64,000 nt of DNA from Mesostigma viride (Eukaryota > Streptophyta > Mesostigmatophyceae > Mesostigmatales > Mesostigmataceae), in assembly GCA_009746045.1 (NCBI GenBank), contig RPFO01000253.1, forward strand, positions 642,001 through 706,000. The letters run 5' to 3'. Below, piece by piece: positions 55,079-64,000 of the stretch (the first letter of the stretch is position 1; each line of letters opens with the position of its first letter). The notes under the pieces were generated by a model. The model did not search any database and was not told the origin of the DNA. It saw only the letters and a list, made by a program, of their open reading frames with translations. A program made the translations under genes and the position numbers.

Positions 55079-56796
55079 CTCGTCGTCTGTCCCAACTCAG
55101 TCCTAATAATAGGACTGAGTTGACCTTTTTCAACCGTGTGTAGTGACTAGGTGGGGGGTCCATCCAAGATGCTTAGATCTGGGTCTATGGAGTATTTGAT
55201 GTCCTCTTGCTGGCAAAAATACTACATCAGTGAAAACTTGACCCAAACTCCTAAAAATTACATGGATGTATGGCACCGTCGGCGAATTTGCATTTTTGTG
55301 TGGAAGCATGAGTGGCAAAAATTGAATAAATTCCATATGCATGTTAAAAAAATACAGGCATGTAAACAATATAGTTCTTGACCTGTGGCAAAAAACTGGA
55401 CTCAATTTGGCCACTGGCACTGCCTGAAACACGCCAAATACTGCCAGTCCTATACATAGGACTGGGCCATGCTAGCAATTTGCAAGCATGTAAGTGCGGT
55501 CATACTTCATAGTAGCGTGGCCACAAACCATGTCAATCAGCCCATTTCCCTTCAGGCATAATAGGAAAACATACTTGCATCATCATATTGCAGTTATATT
55601 GTACCTTAGTATGTGTGAAAGCCTATGCATACATATAGGGAATGCGTATGGATACGTAGCTACCAAGGGATGTATTATAAGTAATAACCACCGATATAAT
55701 GGGTAGGTTAGTCACATTTAATTGTTCTTTACAAATATGGACATGGATAAAACTGTATTACCTTGCCATGACATGGCCAAGATACCTGCTGGCACATTAT
55801 GACAGTGGTTTATCACCAAGATTTTTCACTCACCCGTATAAGCTTGACAGTACCCTTGACGCAGCCCATGACCACACAATCATGCAGTATGAACATAGCA
55901 AGAGAATAACTAACATCTATGAAAGTGTTTTAACCCATTCAGCACCTAAAACCTTGTACAGCCACGCTACGGTAAGGCAAATGCCTGGTAAGATCATCTA
56001 AAAAGATGGTTTTAGAGAGGGGCAGGCAACGGTCAAGAAAGAGCAGCAAGACTCAAAACTGACAGCGCATCGCAAGCTTAAACTCATGTAAGAATACCAA
56101 GAAACGATGAAGCAGCGATATTCCAGCTTTACCTGGCACGGCTGGCGTTACCTTGGCCCAGGCGGTGCCAGCAAAAGTGGCACTTTGTGGCACACAAACC
56201 ATGACGTGACAGAGTGGTCGAAATCATCAAATCTTTACTGCCACTAGACTTAATCTACGACAATACATGATAAAAGGTAGAAAGAAACCTATAAACCCTT
56301 CGATTTGATCCGGGAATCAATTGTAGTAATCCATTCCGTCGACCTGCCTAATCGCAGATTTTTCCAGCAAGAACAGTGCCGACACCCAGTAAATCGCATC
56401 CCCGCGAGGTTAAAATTCACTTGTATCATCTTTAGGACATAAAAAATCTATTTCCTGGGTTTGGCCCGCAAAATCGTCCGAAAACGTAAACTGCATGCAT
56501 GGGCGCAAGCCGCCATGGCTAGGTCGTGTATTTCCGGAACTCACGTTTCGCGTGAAAATGTACCCTTACCACCTGTACTTTCACCGTACGGTTAGCCGCC
56601 CAAACCAAATCCAAAAAAATCCCAAAAATATGTCCAAGAAAGATCTTTTCAAGTAGTATTTGAATAAATTTTGAGAAAAATTTTCTGCCAAATATTCCGA
56701 CCGGGGCGAATTTTCTACAAAACCTCAAAATTAGGTCCTAAAATTAGGACTGAGTTGAACTCAGTCCTAAAATTAGGACCAGGGACAGACGACGAG
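55079..56796. mobile_element. Second non-autonomous TTAA-flanked DNA transposon, 1,718 bp
   Basis: Ends CTCGTCGTCTGTCCC and GGGACAGACGACGAG are perfect 15-bp inverted repeats flanked by TTAA (55075-55078, 56797-56800). Just inside the left end lies a hairpin formed by ACTCAGTCCTA and TAGGACTGAGT. The right end carries the same motif several times, and an internal copy lies near 55450. The interior is AT-rich with no transposase. It sits in LINE sequence. Confidence 0.82.
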
Positions 56797-56800
56797 TTAA

Positions 56801-57577
56801 TATATATTCATGGGGAGCGTGGGGGCCGCATTCCTGCGCGCCCTCCCCATGAGCCCTTTGTTCACGCTGGTGCCGGCCCTTTACGCCATCGCTCTCCGCC
56901 ACCAGCTGCATTAATTGCCCCGCAACCTCTCATCACAGCGGGTGCGTCCGGCCTCAGTGCGGCAGCTGCGGGCCTGCTCTCGATACTACTGGGACGCACT
57001 ACATCGCGTGCATGGGTGGCCAGCAGAACCAGAACTGGTTCCTCTATGTCCGTACCGCTCTCCTCCGGGTGGTGTGTGCCATGGTTCGGTTGGTCTTTCC
57101 CCACTCCACCATCAAGTGCGAGGACGCGGATGGGGCCGCCCTCTACTCACCTGACCACCGCCCCGACATTACCGTGCTTGACTACGACGGGCAGGGTTGC
57201 CACCTGCTCATCGATGTCTCCGTGGCTCGGCCGCTCTCCGGTCGCCACACATCCTCCGGGCGCCCGGTGGATGCCGGCGCTGCTGCCGCTGTGGCTGAGC
57301 GCGACAAGTTTGCCTCCTACGGCAATGCATGTGGCACCGGGTCATCCCCTTTGTCCTTGAGGAGTTCAGGGCCCGTGCATGGGCCCCAAGACAGCGGAGT
57401 TTTTCCAGGAGTGCTGCCAGCGCCGTGAAGAAGACCGCCTGGACCTCGAGGGTTAGACCATGCACCCCGTGGTCTGCCCGCACGTGGTCCTCTTATTGGC
57501 GGCAGCGCGCCTGTCACTCGCCCTCACTCGCACCGTGGCTGATGTGTTATTCCGCCGCACCCGGGCCGAAATGAATG
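56801..57577 (+). mobile_element. Endonuclease-type LINE C-terminal fragment
   Basis: A long frame (57012-57428) carries HRPDITVLDYDGQGCHLLID and VSVARP, matching the PD-x(n)-D core of restriction-enzyme-like endonucleases. It is followed by AERDKFASYGNA and, in another frame, VIPFVLEEFRA. It ends FRRTRA and abuts the minus-strand copy's tail at about 57578. Confidence 0.75.
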
Positions 57578-59240
57578 AATATACATTCTATTGAGAATGT
57601 ATATTCATTGAGAATGATAAATTACGGAGGTGAGAGGGGCATGCAACACAAGGAAAACCCGGAAAATAAGAAGAACCCTAGCTGAAGAAACCAATAGGAA
57701 TCTGACACGGACATCCAAGGATCACGCCAGCTGCACAAGGTACAACTAACTACATCACAAAACTACAACACGCAGCAACATCGCTGCCGGCCCACCATGC
57801 AGGCCTGCATGGAGGGATCTAGACCGCATGGGTTGCGACAAAGGCGGCCCGGGTGCGGCGGAATAACACATCAGCCACGGTGCGAGTGAGGGTGAGTGAC
57901 ATGCAGGCGCTACCGCCAATACGAGTGCATGCACGTGCGGGCATACAGCGGCAGCAGCGCTGGCATTCACAGCTGCCCGGAGGATGTGGCGACCGGAGAG
58001 CGGCCGAGCCACGGAGACATGATTCGATGAGCAGGTGGCAACCCTGCCCGGCGTCGTAGTCAAGCACGGTAATGTCGGGGCGGTGGTTGGGTGTCAGAGT
58101 AGAGGGCGGCCCCATCCGCGTCCTCGCACTTGATGGTGTAGTGGGGAAAGACCCACCGAACCATGGCACACACCACCAGGAGGAGAGCGGTATGTCCAGA
58201 CTCAGATAGAGGAACCAGTTCTGGTTCTGCTGCATGGCCACCGGCATGCACGCGATGTATAGTGGGTCCCAGTAGTATCGAGAGCAAGCCCGGCCGCAGC
58301 TGCCGCAGGACGCACCTGCCGGGATAAGAGGTTGCGGGGCCGGGGGCATACAGCTGGTACGTGGCGGTCCGAGAGCGACGGCGATGGCGTAAAGGGCCGC
58401 CACCAGCGTGAACAGAGGGCTCATGGGGAGGGCGCACAGGAATGCGGCCCCCACGCTCCCCTCAAGGGAAACGGAGTGAATTATGCCTGGCCTCCCCCGG
58501 ATCGTTCAAGCTCGCATGCAGACCCATCCAGTCCAGTCGGCACAGTGTAGTATACCCGCGTATAGGGCTTTTGTTGCATGTTTTTCATGAAGGCGGGCAG
58601 GGAAGACACTAGGACTGACGACAGTGGACACGCCAGGCGTGCCCCGGGGCAGGCGACGGTGGACGGCCTGCCAGGGCGGGGCGGACGAGGTCGCAGGCCT
58701 GCTGGCTCCCGAGGTAAGAATCGATCCTGCACAGCCTGCACAAAGGGGAAGGGGGATGGGGTGACCAAGTCGATCGGGAATGGCGCTGACGGCGCTGGGG
58801 ACCAACCGGCGGATCTCCGCCCAGGCCTGAGCTACAGAGCCAAGGAAGGCGGCGCCGGGGCGAGGCGGGCAGCGCGGGTGAGCCCACACCCGCCCATGCG
58901 GCAGGGGAGGGTGGCCAAGCGCATGGAGTGAGCTGGCAGGCTAGGGCCGGGGAGGAGCACCTGCAAGGCGGCCTGAATGCGCTCGTCCGATGGCCTTCCG
59001 CGGCAAGCCGCACCAAGTGGGGGGGAGCGCCACGGAGCCAGTGAGCTGAAGTTACCCGCGGGTGGGCGCAAACCACAGGAGGAGCCCTTTGGTCTCCAGG
59101 GGGTCCTTGAGGCGCGCCCAAGTCTCGAGGACATGGGTGCGCTGTTCCACGGTGGCCCGGAGCTCCTCTTCGACATAGTCAGGGTCATCCGCAGGGACGC
59201 CCAGGCACGAGAAAGGTTCCACGCACCCACGCCAATGCCC
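57578..59240 (-). mobile_element. Endonuclease-type LINE fragment with 3' UTR and tail
   Basis: Minus-strand pieces: MRLATLPCRMGGCGLTRAAR then AAFLGSVAQAWAEIRRLVP (region after the RT), YAGILHCADWTGW, then HRPDITVLDYDAGQGCHLLI and the C-terminus LFRRTRAAFVATHAV. Frames change repeatedly. The 3' UTR contains TTGCATGCCCCTCTCACC and ends in a TCATTCTCAATGAATATAC-rich tail. It is inverted relative to the copy at 56801-57577. Confidence 0.72.
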
Positions 59241-59244
59241 CCGG

Positions 59245-59375
59245 CATTTAATATATATTAAATATATAATTATGCATATTCATTGAGAATGATAAGTTAA
59301 GGAGGTGAGAGCGGGGCATGCAACATAAGGAAAACCCAGAAAAGAAGAAGAACCCATTTAATATATATATTAATG
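59245..59375 (-). mobile_element. 3' end of a further endonuclease-type LINE copy
   Basis: Same 3' UTR (TTGCATGCCCCGCTCTCACC) and TCATTCTCAATGAATATGC tail on the minus strand, placed just upstream in that sense of the larger copy. Confidence 0.65.
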
Positions 59376-59442
59376 ACTGACATCATGCTCCGCCGTACGC
59401 GGGCTGATTTTGCGGTGCAGCAGGGCTATTAGGTTCCTCCCG

Positions 59443-60019
59443 TTAGGAGTTTCCATTGGTCTTATCGTAGTATAGAGATTTGACATGGCTCTGTATAGAG
59501 GTTTATAGCTGGGCGTTTGCTTTGGTTTGAGTTATTTCACTCTGCTGTAAGTAATTATATTATTATAATATATATTAATAATATAATTACTTACAGCAGA
59601 GTGAAATCACTCAAACCAAAGCAAACGCCCAGCTATAAACCTCTATACAGAGCCATGTCAAATCTCTATACTACGATAATTAATTAATTAATTAATTATC
59701 AACATCACTCCGTTGGGAGTAGATGTAGCACATAGCCCTGAGAAGGGGCATATGGCTTTTAATACATTCTAGGCTACTTCATGCAAGGGTGGGAATGTAA
59801 GCTACCCCTGCTCTAGGTGCACCAGGGCACCCGCACCCTCATGGTCTATCACGCTATGCCCGGGTAAGGGGGGAGCATGCCTGTGAGGGGGAAGATCATC
59901 ATGGCTATACAAAAACTAGAGCGTGGCATCTCAGCAGAGAGCAGCTCTCTGCATGGGCACAGCATTACTAAATAAAACTAGGCATCGTTATACTACGATA
60001 AGACCAATGGAAACTCCTA
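59443..60019. repeat. Long near-perfect palindrome, right arm split by a later insertion
   Basis: The left arm (59443-59568) and right arm (59569-59679, resuming 60001-60019) are inverted copies of about 126 bases with very few mismatches. The centre is an AT-rich (ATT)n stretch. The arm sequence resembles an LINE 3' region also seen at 54880-55078. The 310-base insertion at 59680-59988 is flanked by TATACTACGATA on both sides. Confidence 0.88.
59680..59988 (-). mobile_element. 5'-truncated ORF1-A 3' UTR with 12-bp target duplication
   Basis: Minus-strand element: 3' UTR, ACTCC-CAAC-GGAGT hairpin (59704-59721), then a (TTAAT)n tail at 59680-59698. TATACTACGATA occurs at 59667-59678 and 59989-60000. 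It combines the features expected of target-primed reverse transcription. Confidence 0.85.
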
Positions 60020-60102
60020 GTTACCCATTTAATATATATGGACATATTGACATCTCTTAAAAGCCATATGCCCCTTCTCAGGGATATGTGAGCACTACAT
60101 AT

Positions 60103-61385
60103 CAAGGAGACAACCAGCGCAGGCCAGAAATCGGGAGAATCCGGACCATGGTAGCTCGAGCCTGCCGTTATCTTGTCCGCGTTTTCGAGTCGTTCAGGAT
60201 GATGAATATGAATGGAGATGGAAATGTGTAGCCTTGTGCATTGAAATTATGGCTGGCTTACGTGTAGATGGAGATCCCCCCCATGGATGATGCCTTCAAC
60301 ATTTAGCCACGCTATGTCTATGATGGGACCCCCATGGATGTTGCATTAAGAATTTAGCCATGCTATGCCTATGCAGAGAGATGCTCTCTGTCGAGAAGCC
60401 ATGCCGGCCCTAGCCCTTGTATAGCCAACGGCGACGGGAGTTATGGCCGACCTACCTCCAGCTTCGGCAGACGGCGGGGCAGAAGCCGGTCTACTGGAAG
60501 GGGGCGGACATCTACGTCGCCCACAAGCCCTGGCAGGCGACCCCTGCAACCCCAGCCACCCCAGCCACCCCAGCCTAGGGAATATATAGCAGTAGTGTAG
60601 ACTAGAAAGCTTAGTGACGTGGCCATGTATGCCTACGTGATGGGCCCACACCCGCCCTTGCAATAGCCGTAGCAATGTCGAGTCATGCTTTGCCCATGCA
60701 GGGAGTTACTCCCTGCTGAGAGGCCATGTGTACCCTAGCTATAGCCTAGCCACATACCTTCCACCCCATATGTCATGCAGGCCTTCTAGGCCCTCTCCTC
60801 AAGCCCCCCCTGGGTGCCTGTGCTTGTTTAGGAGGCATGAACCATCATGGAGGTGCAGTTGCACCTAGTGCACCCAGAGCAGGTGATAGTTGTACATCCT
60901 ACACCTGCAGGTTGTCGCCCTGATTGTATTACAAACCCATAGATGCCCCTTTCTCAGGGCTATGTGTTACATATGCTCCCCACGGAGCTATGATTTTAAT
61001 TAATTAATTAATTGTATAGCCATGATGATCTTCCTCCCCCATGCCAGGATCCCCCCCTTAGGCGGGTTGAACCTGAGACAGCATATGGTGGTGCCGGTGC
61101 CCTGGTGCACCTAGAGCAAGGGTAGCTTACATTCCCACCCTTGCATGAAGTGCTAGCCTAGGATGTATTAAAAGCCATATGCCCCTTCTCAGGGATATGT
61201 GCTACATTGACTCCCAACGGAGTGATGTTCCTAATTAATTAATTAATTAATTAATTAATTAATTAATTAATTAATTAATTAATTAATTAATTAATTAATT
61301 AATTAATTACGTGTAGAGCGACTACATGACCTAGACGGTGGGGCCGGAAACAGCTTGCTTGATCAGGGCGTGTGTTTCGAGCCTA
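60103..61385 (-). mobile_element. GGTTGTCTCC-family copy split by a 1.04-kb insertion
   Basis: The two halves are 60103-60267 and 61307-61385. Together they match the copy at 53934-54163. The junctions share TTACGTGTAG (60258-60267, 61307-61316), the target duplication made by the intruder. Confidence 0.8.
60268..61306 (+). mobile_element. Composite ORF1-A 3' region insertion with (TTAA)n tail
   Basis: Includes an ORF1 C-terminal fragment (60427-60580; RRRELWPTYLQLRQTAGQKP-like). A 3' UTR ends in GCTCC-CCAC-GGAGC (60974-60988) with its own tail, and a second 3' UTR ends in ACTCC-CAAC-GGAGT (61210-61223) with a (TTAA)n run to 61306. The whole block is flanked by the TTACGTGTAG duplication. 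Confidence 0.75.
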
Positions 61386-62090
61386 ACTGGCCGGGAGTGT
61401 CTAGTGGTGAGCACCATTGCTGCGATCCCACCATTTACGAGGAAATACCCGCAAATGGAAAACCACCGAAAAGGTCTAGCTAGTCAGTCATTACGTTAGC
61501 CATGCCATGATTCCAAACGTCCAAGAACTGCACATGGTGCAAAGGCGAAAATCCGGAGGACAGCACTTTCAAATGTGCGGCGGGAATTACCAAAAGCCTG
61601 CGTATGCCAGAAAACATCGTGTTGCTGCAGCGACGCGACAATGACTCGAAACACACGCCCTGATCAAGCAAGCTGTTTCCGGCCCCACCGTCTAGGTCAT
61701 CTAGTCGCTCTACACGTAAGCCAGCCATAATTTCAATGCACACGGCTACACATTTCCATCACCATTCATCTTCATCATCCTGAACGACTCGAACACGCGG
61801 ACAAGATAACGGCAGGCTCGAGCTACCGTGGTCCGCATTCTCCCGAATTCTGGCCTGCGCTGGTTGTCTCCTTGATGTGGACAACGAATCCAGTGAGAAG
61901 CTCGGAACGTCCGCAAAGGAGATCTGGCATCACAGGGTTCAGATGTGCTACATATACTCCCAACGGAGTTATGTTCCTAATTTTAATTTAATTGACATCT
62001 CGTGGAGACGTCCACTATCTTAATTGGGGAATTCAGTACTCCGTACGTGGTCCCCCAATGGCGACACGAGACTAACTAATTAATTAATGA
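61386..62090. mobile_element. Further retroelement fragments
   Basis: 61640-61880 is another GGTTGTCTCC-family copy in plus sense, close to full length. Its 5' part is inverted relative to 61307-61385. 61945-61993 is a plus-strand ACTCC-CAAC-GGAGT hairpin end, and 62045-62093 a diverged hairpin end with a TAATTAATTAAT tail. Confidence 0.65.
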
Positions 62091-62093
62091 AAT

Positions 62094-62811
62094 AAAGACA
62101 CAAGGTACGTGCATGCTTGTTGGATGTATGCCCAGCTTCCTATGCCAGGCTATTGCTTATCTCTATCTTGCGCCACTTGACAATTTTTTATTCTTCTGAA
62201 ATTACAGGAAAAGGAAATATATCAATCATTGAGCTCGCCTACAGCCAGCTATCCACTCACATGCACCCTTCACAAGCTCTGGCTAAACAGAAATCACAGA
62301 GAACGTCCGAATTACTTTTTCATCAATAGATAGCTGCTCCTCTATTATGCAACAAGCTCGTCACAAATGCGACAAATGCGCTAAGCTCTCAAGTGCCCAT
62401 GGTCCACCCCTGGGACCCAGCGCCTGTCGGGCAAATCCAGGCATCACTGTGCTGACGGGCTCATGGATAGAACCAAGGACCTTGACAACCAGGTATATAT
62501 GCAAAGTTGCTTGCTGTGTCACTGTTATAAGCAGAGTCGTCTCTTTGGGATATCAGCAGAGCTTCCAGTACACCACACACAAACCGTGCGATTTGTCCCC
62601 GGGTGCTGCCAGGAATCCAAGGGACATGCCGGCCGGGCTCTCAGCACGCCCGTTCCAACCTGACGCAGCCACCTGGCAGCAAAGGTTGAGGCATGATAAG
62701 CCTAGAAAAAACATGGACAGCAGCTGCACTCGGCGGCGTTGAATGGGCAGCACTTTCACCGCTGGGAAGGCATTTTCCGCGTTACTATATTGGACTCCGC
62801 CGTTCAAGAAC
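62094..62811. other. Region downstream of the proteasome gene; no gene seen
   Basis: Unique-looking sequence without a recognisable exon. It includes the presumed 3' UTR of the proteasome gene on the minus strand. Confidence 0.45.
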
Positions 62812-63672
62812 TTAGGACTCCATCGGCGCCGCCTCCCCTCCTTCCGCCCCGTCCTCTGGCTTCGGCCCCTGCTCCGTTGGTGGAATTGTCTCAGCCCCAG
62901 CGGTATCCCCTGCCGCGCCCCCCTCCACCTTCATCTCATCGCCGGTCGTGCCTTCGTCTTCAGCCGACAGCGCGTCGATGTATCCCTTGATGTCGTCACC
63001 CTCGACGATCTTGAACGCGCAGTCCTTGCCCACGTATGCGAGCGTGCAGTTGCTGGTCGTGAGCGTGCCGTCGGGGCAGGACTCCTTGACCGCGCGCAGT
63101 GCGTGCTTGCAGAGTTCGTCAAGGGGGAGGGCGTCGAACGTGGTGTAGGTCTTTTCAAGGTATGTCTTGGCCGCTTGGGAGCGGCTGCCGATGGCCATAG
63201 CGCGACACTCGAAGAAATTCCCGGTTGGACAGGTTTGGAAGAGGTGGGGGCCGTCCTGGTCGTACCCGATGACCAGCAGCCCGACGCCGTACGGACGCTT
63301 CCATGATCGCTGCGTGTTCCATTGAGACTTGTCGGCGACCTGGGTGACCAGCCGAGCGACTCCCAGTGGGCTGTCGTAGACGAACTTGTGGTTGATACAT
63401 TCCGACCGCATGTAGCGGGAAAGCTTGCGACCGTCGGCGGTCAGACCGGAGATGGCGATGCCCATGTGGTCGTCAAGTTTAAAGACCTTGCGCTGGAAGG
63501 CCGACAATTCGGATGAAGAGCGCTTCAATGTGGCGAGCACGGCATGCGTCGCGCTTTGCACGCCTACTGCCGCGCTACCTTGCTTCACGGCCTCCATGGC
63601 GTACTCCACCTGATGTAGACGACCAGCCGGGCTCCACGTCGTGACATCGGTATCGTACTGGTTACGAAACAT
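62812..63672 (-). CDS. PAF1: 20S proteasome subunit alpha-1 (PAF1/PSMA1)
   Basis: Intronless, 286 residues, ATG 63672 to TAA 62812-62814. [20 protein letters not shown] then [14 protein letters not shown] is the alpha-subunit N-terminal signature. [38 protein letters not shown] and [15 protein letters not shown] are close to plant PAF1. Alpha subunits form the outer rings and gate of the 20S core and are not catalytic. The last 50 or so residues are an acidic, Gly/Glu-rich tail, somewhat longer than usual. The absence of introns stands out beside its multi-exon neighbours. Confidence 0.97.
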   Translation of the reverse strand: MFRNQYDTDVTTWSPAGRLHQVEYAMEAVKQGSAAVGVQSATHAVLATLKRSSSELSAFQRKVFKLDDHMGIAISGLTADGRKLSRYMRSECINHKFVYDSPLGVARLVTQVADKSQWNTQRSWKRPYGVGLLVIGYDQDGPHLFQTCPTGNFFECRAMAIGSRSQAAKTYLEKTYTTFDALPLDELCKHALRAVKESCPDGTLTTSNCTLAYVGKDCAFKIVEGDDIKGYIDALSAEDEGTTGDEMKVEGGAAGDTAGAETIPPTEQGPKPEDGAEGGEAAPMES

Positions 63673-64000
63673 GTTGGAAGCTCAGCTGCTCGACTATAGC
63701 TACAATTGTGCTGGTTCCTTGAGAAAGACCGATTAGACGGTGCTAATTCACCGCAGAACCAATGGAAACCTTTGAGAAAGAAACAGAGATGAACTCGGTT
63801 CCTGACTATGGCACTGGAGACCGATGATAGTTTGGAGCTCCAAGCAATTCCACAGAACAATAGGCTTAGAGAATTATCCCAGCCGGACACAGCAGCTAAT
63901 ACTGTCCATAACCTGGGCGTCAGCTCTGCTCGCGATTGTCGGCCGTGTCACTCAACGAACTCAACGCACCTGGGCTAGTTTGCTGCTTGTGACAAGAAAA
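63673..64000. other. Upstream flank of the proteasome gene
   Basis: Presumed promoter and 5' UTR on the minus strand. No specific element or further gene recognised. Confidence 0.4.

Noticed and set aside
62743-63306. Plus-strand 187-codon open frame opposite the proteasome gene
   Set aside because: It is the antisense shadow of GC-rich coding sequence; the minus strand encodes an almost fully conserved PAF1.

Overview
The window reads as nuclear DNA of a green-lineage eukaryote, most likely a green alga. Genes are GC-rich and spliced with GT-AG introns. The recognisable proteins are plant-type: a MAP-kinase phosphatase with gelsolin-like segments (MKP1), a two-domain FEX fluoride exporter, MAGO, an MTFP1/MTP18-like protein, and proteasome subunit alpha-1/PAF1. 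I cannot name the species. All exon boundaries below come from reading frame, splice consensus and family conservation, not from transcripts.

Layout. 1-8093 (minus): one very large gene, truncated by the window edge, encoding a Golgi-type membrane-anchored carbohydrate sulfotransferase (CHST15-like) that continues in the same reading frame into a histidine-phosphatase (RHGET) domain. 8094-12266: intergenic, with an 11-bp minisatellite and a dimeric SINE-like insertion with a 12-bp target duplication. 12267-15663 (plus): five-exon MTP18-like gene. 15664-31710: a nest of non-LTR retrotransposon pieces (one 5'-truncated RT-bearing LINE and several ORF1-only elements with shared 3' ends), plus a 2.27-kb TTAA-flanked DNA transposon. 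32416-34543 (minus): MAGO in three exons. 34544-38582: mostly anonymous sequence and minisatellites, with one doubtful spliced reading frame. 38583-42320 (minus): FEX in three exons. 45444-50750 (plus): MKP1-like gene in five exons. 51280-62100: a second retrotransposon nest with endonuclease-bearing LINE fragments, a second TTAA-flanked element (1.72 kb), a long palindrome split by a later insertion, and several insertions with readable target-site duplications. 62812-63672 (minus): intronless proteasome alpha-1 gene.

The five complete host genes are unrelated housekeeping or stress genes and show no sign of forming a pathway. Their introns share a habit of carrying long microsatellites or minisatellites, often pyrimidine-rich on the sense strand and close to the 3' splice site.

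Most unusual items: (1) the sulfotransferase-histidine phosphatase fusion; (2) a small 3'-terminal hairpin shared by several retroelement families, whose closing base pair appears in all four Watson-Crick forms, followed by a (TTAA/TTAAT)n tail; (3) ORF1-only LINE-like elements reminiscent in layout of mammalian HAL1, which probably borrow a partner's reverse transcriptase; (4) two non-autonomous TTAA elements with clear terminal inverted repeats.
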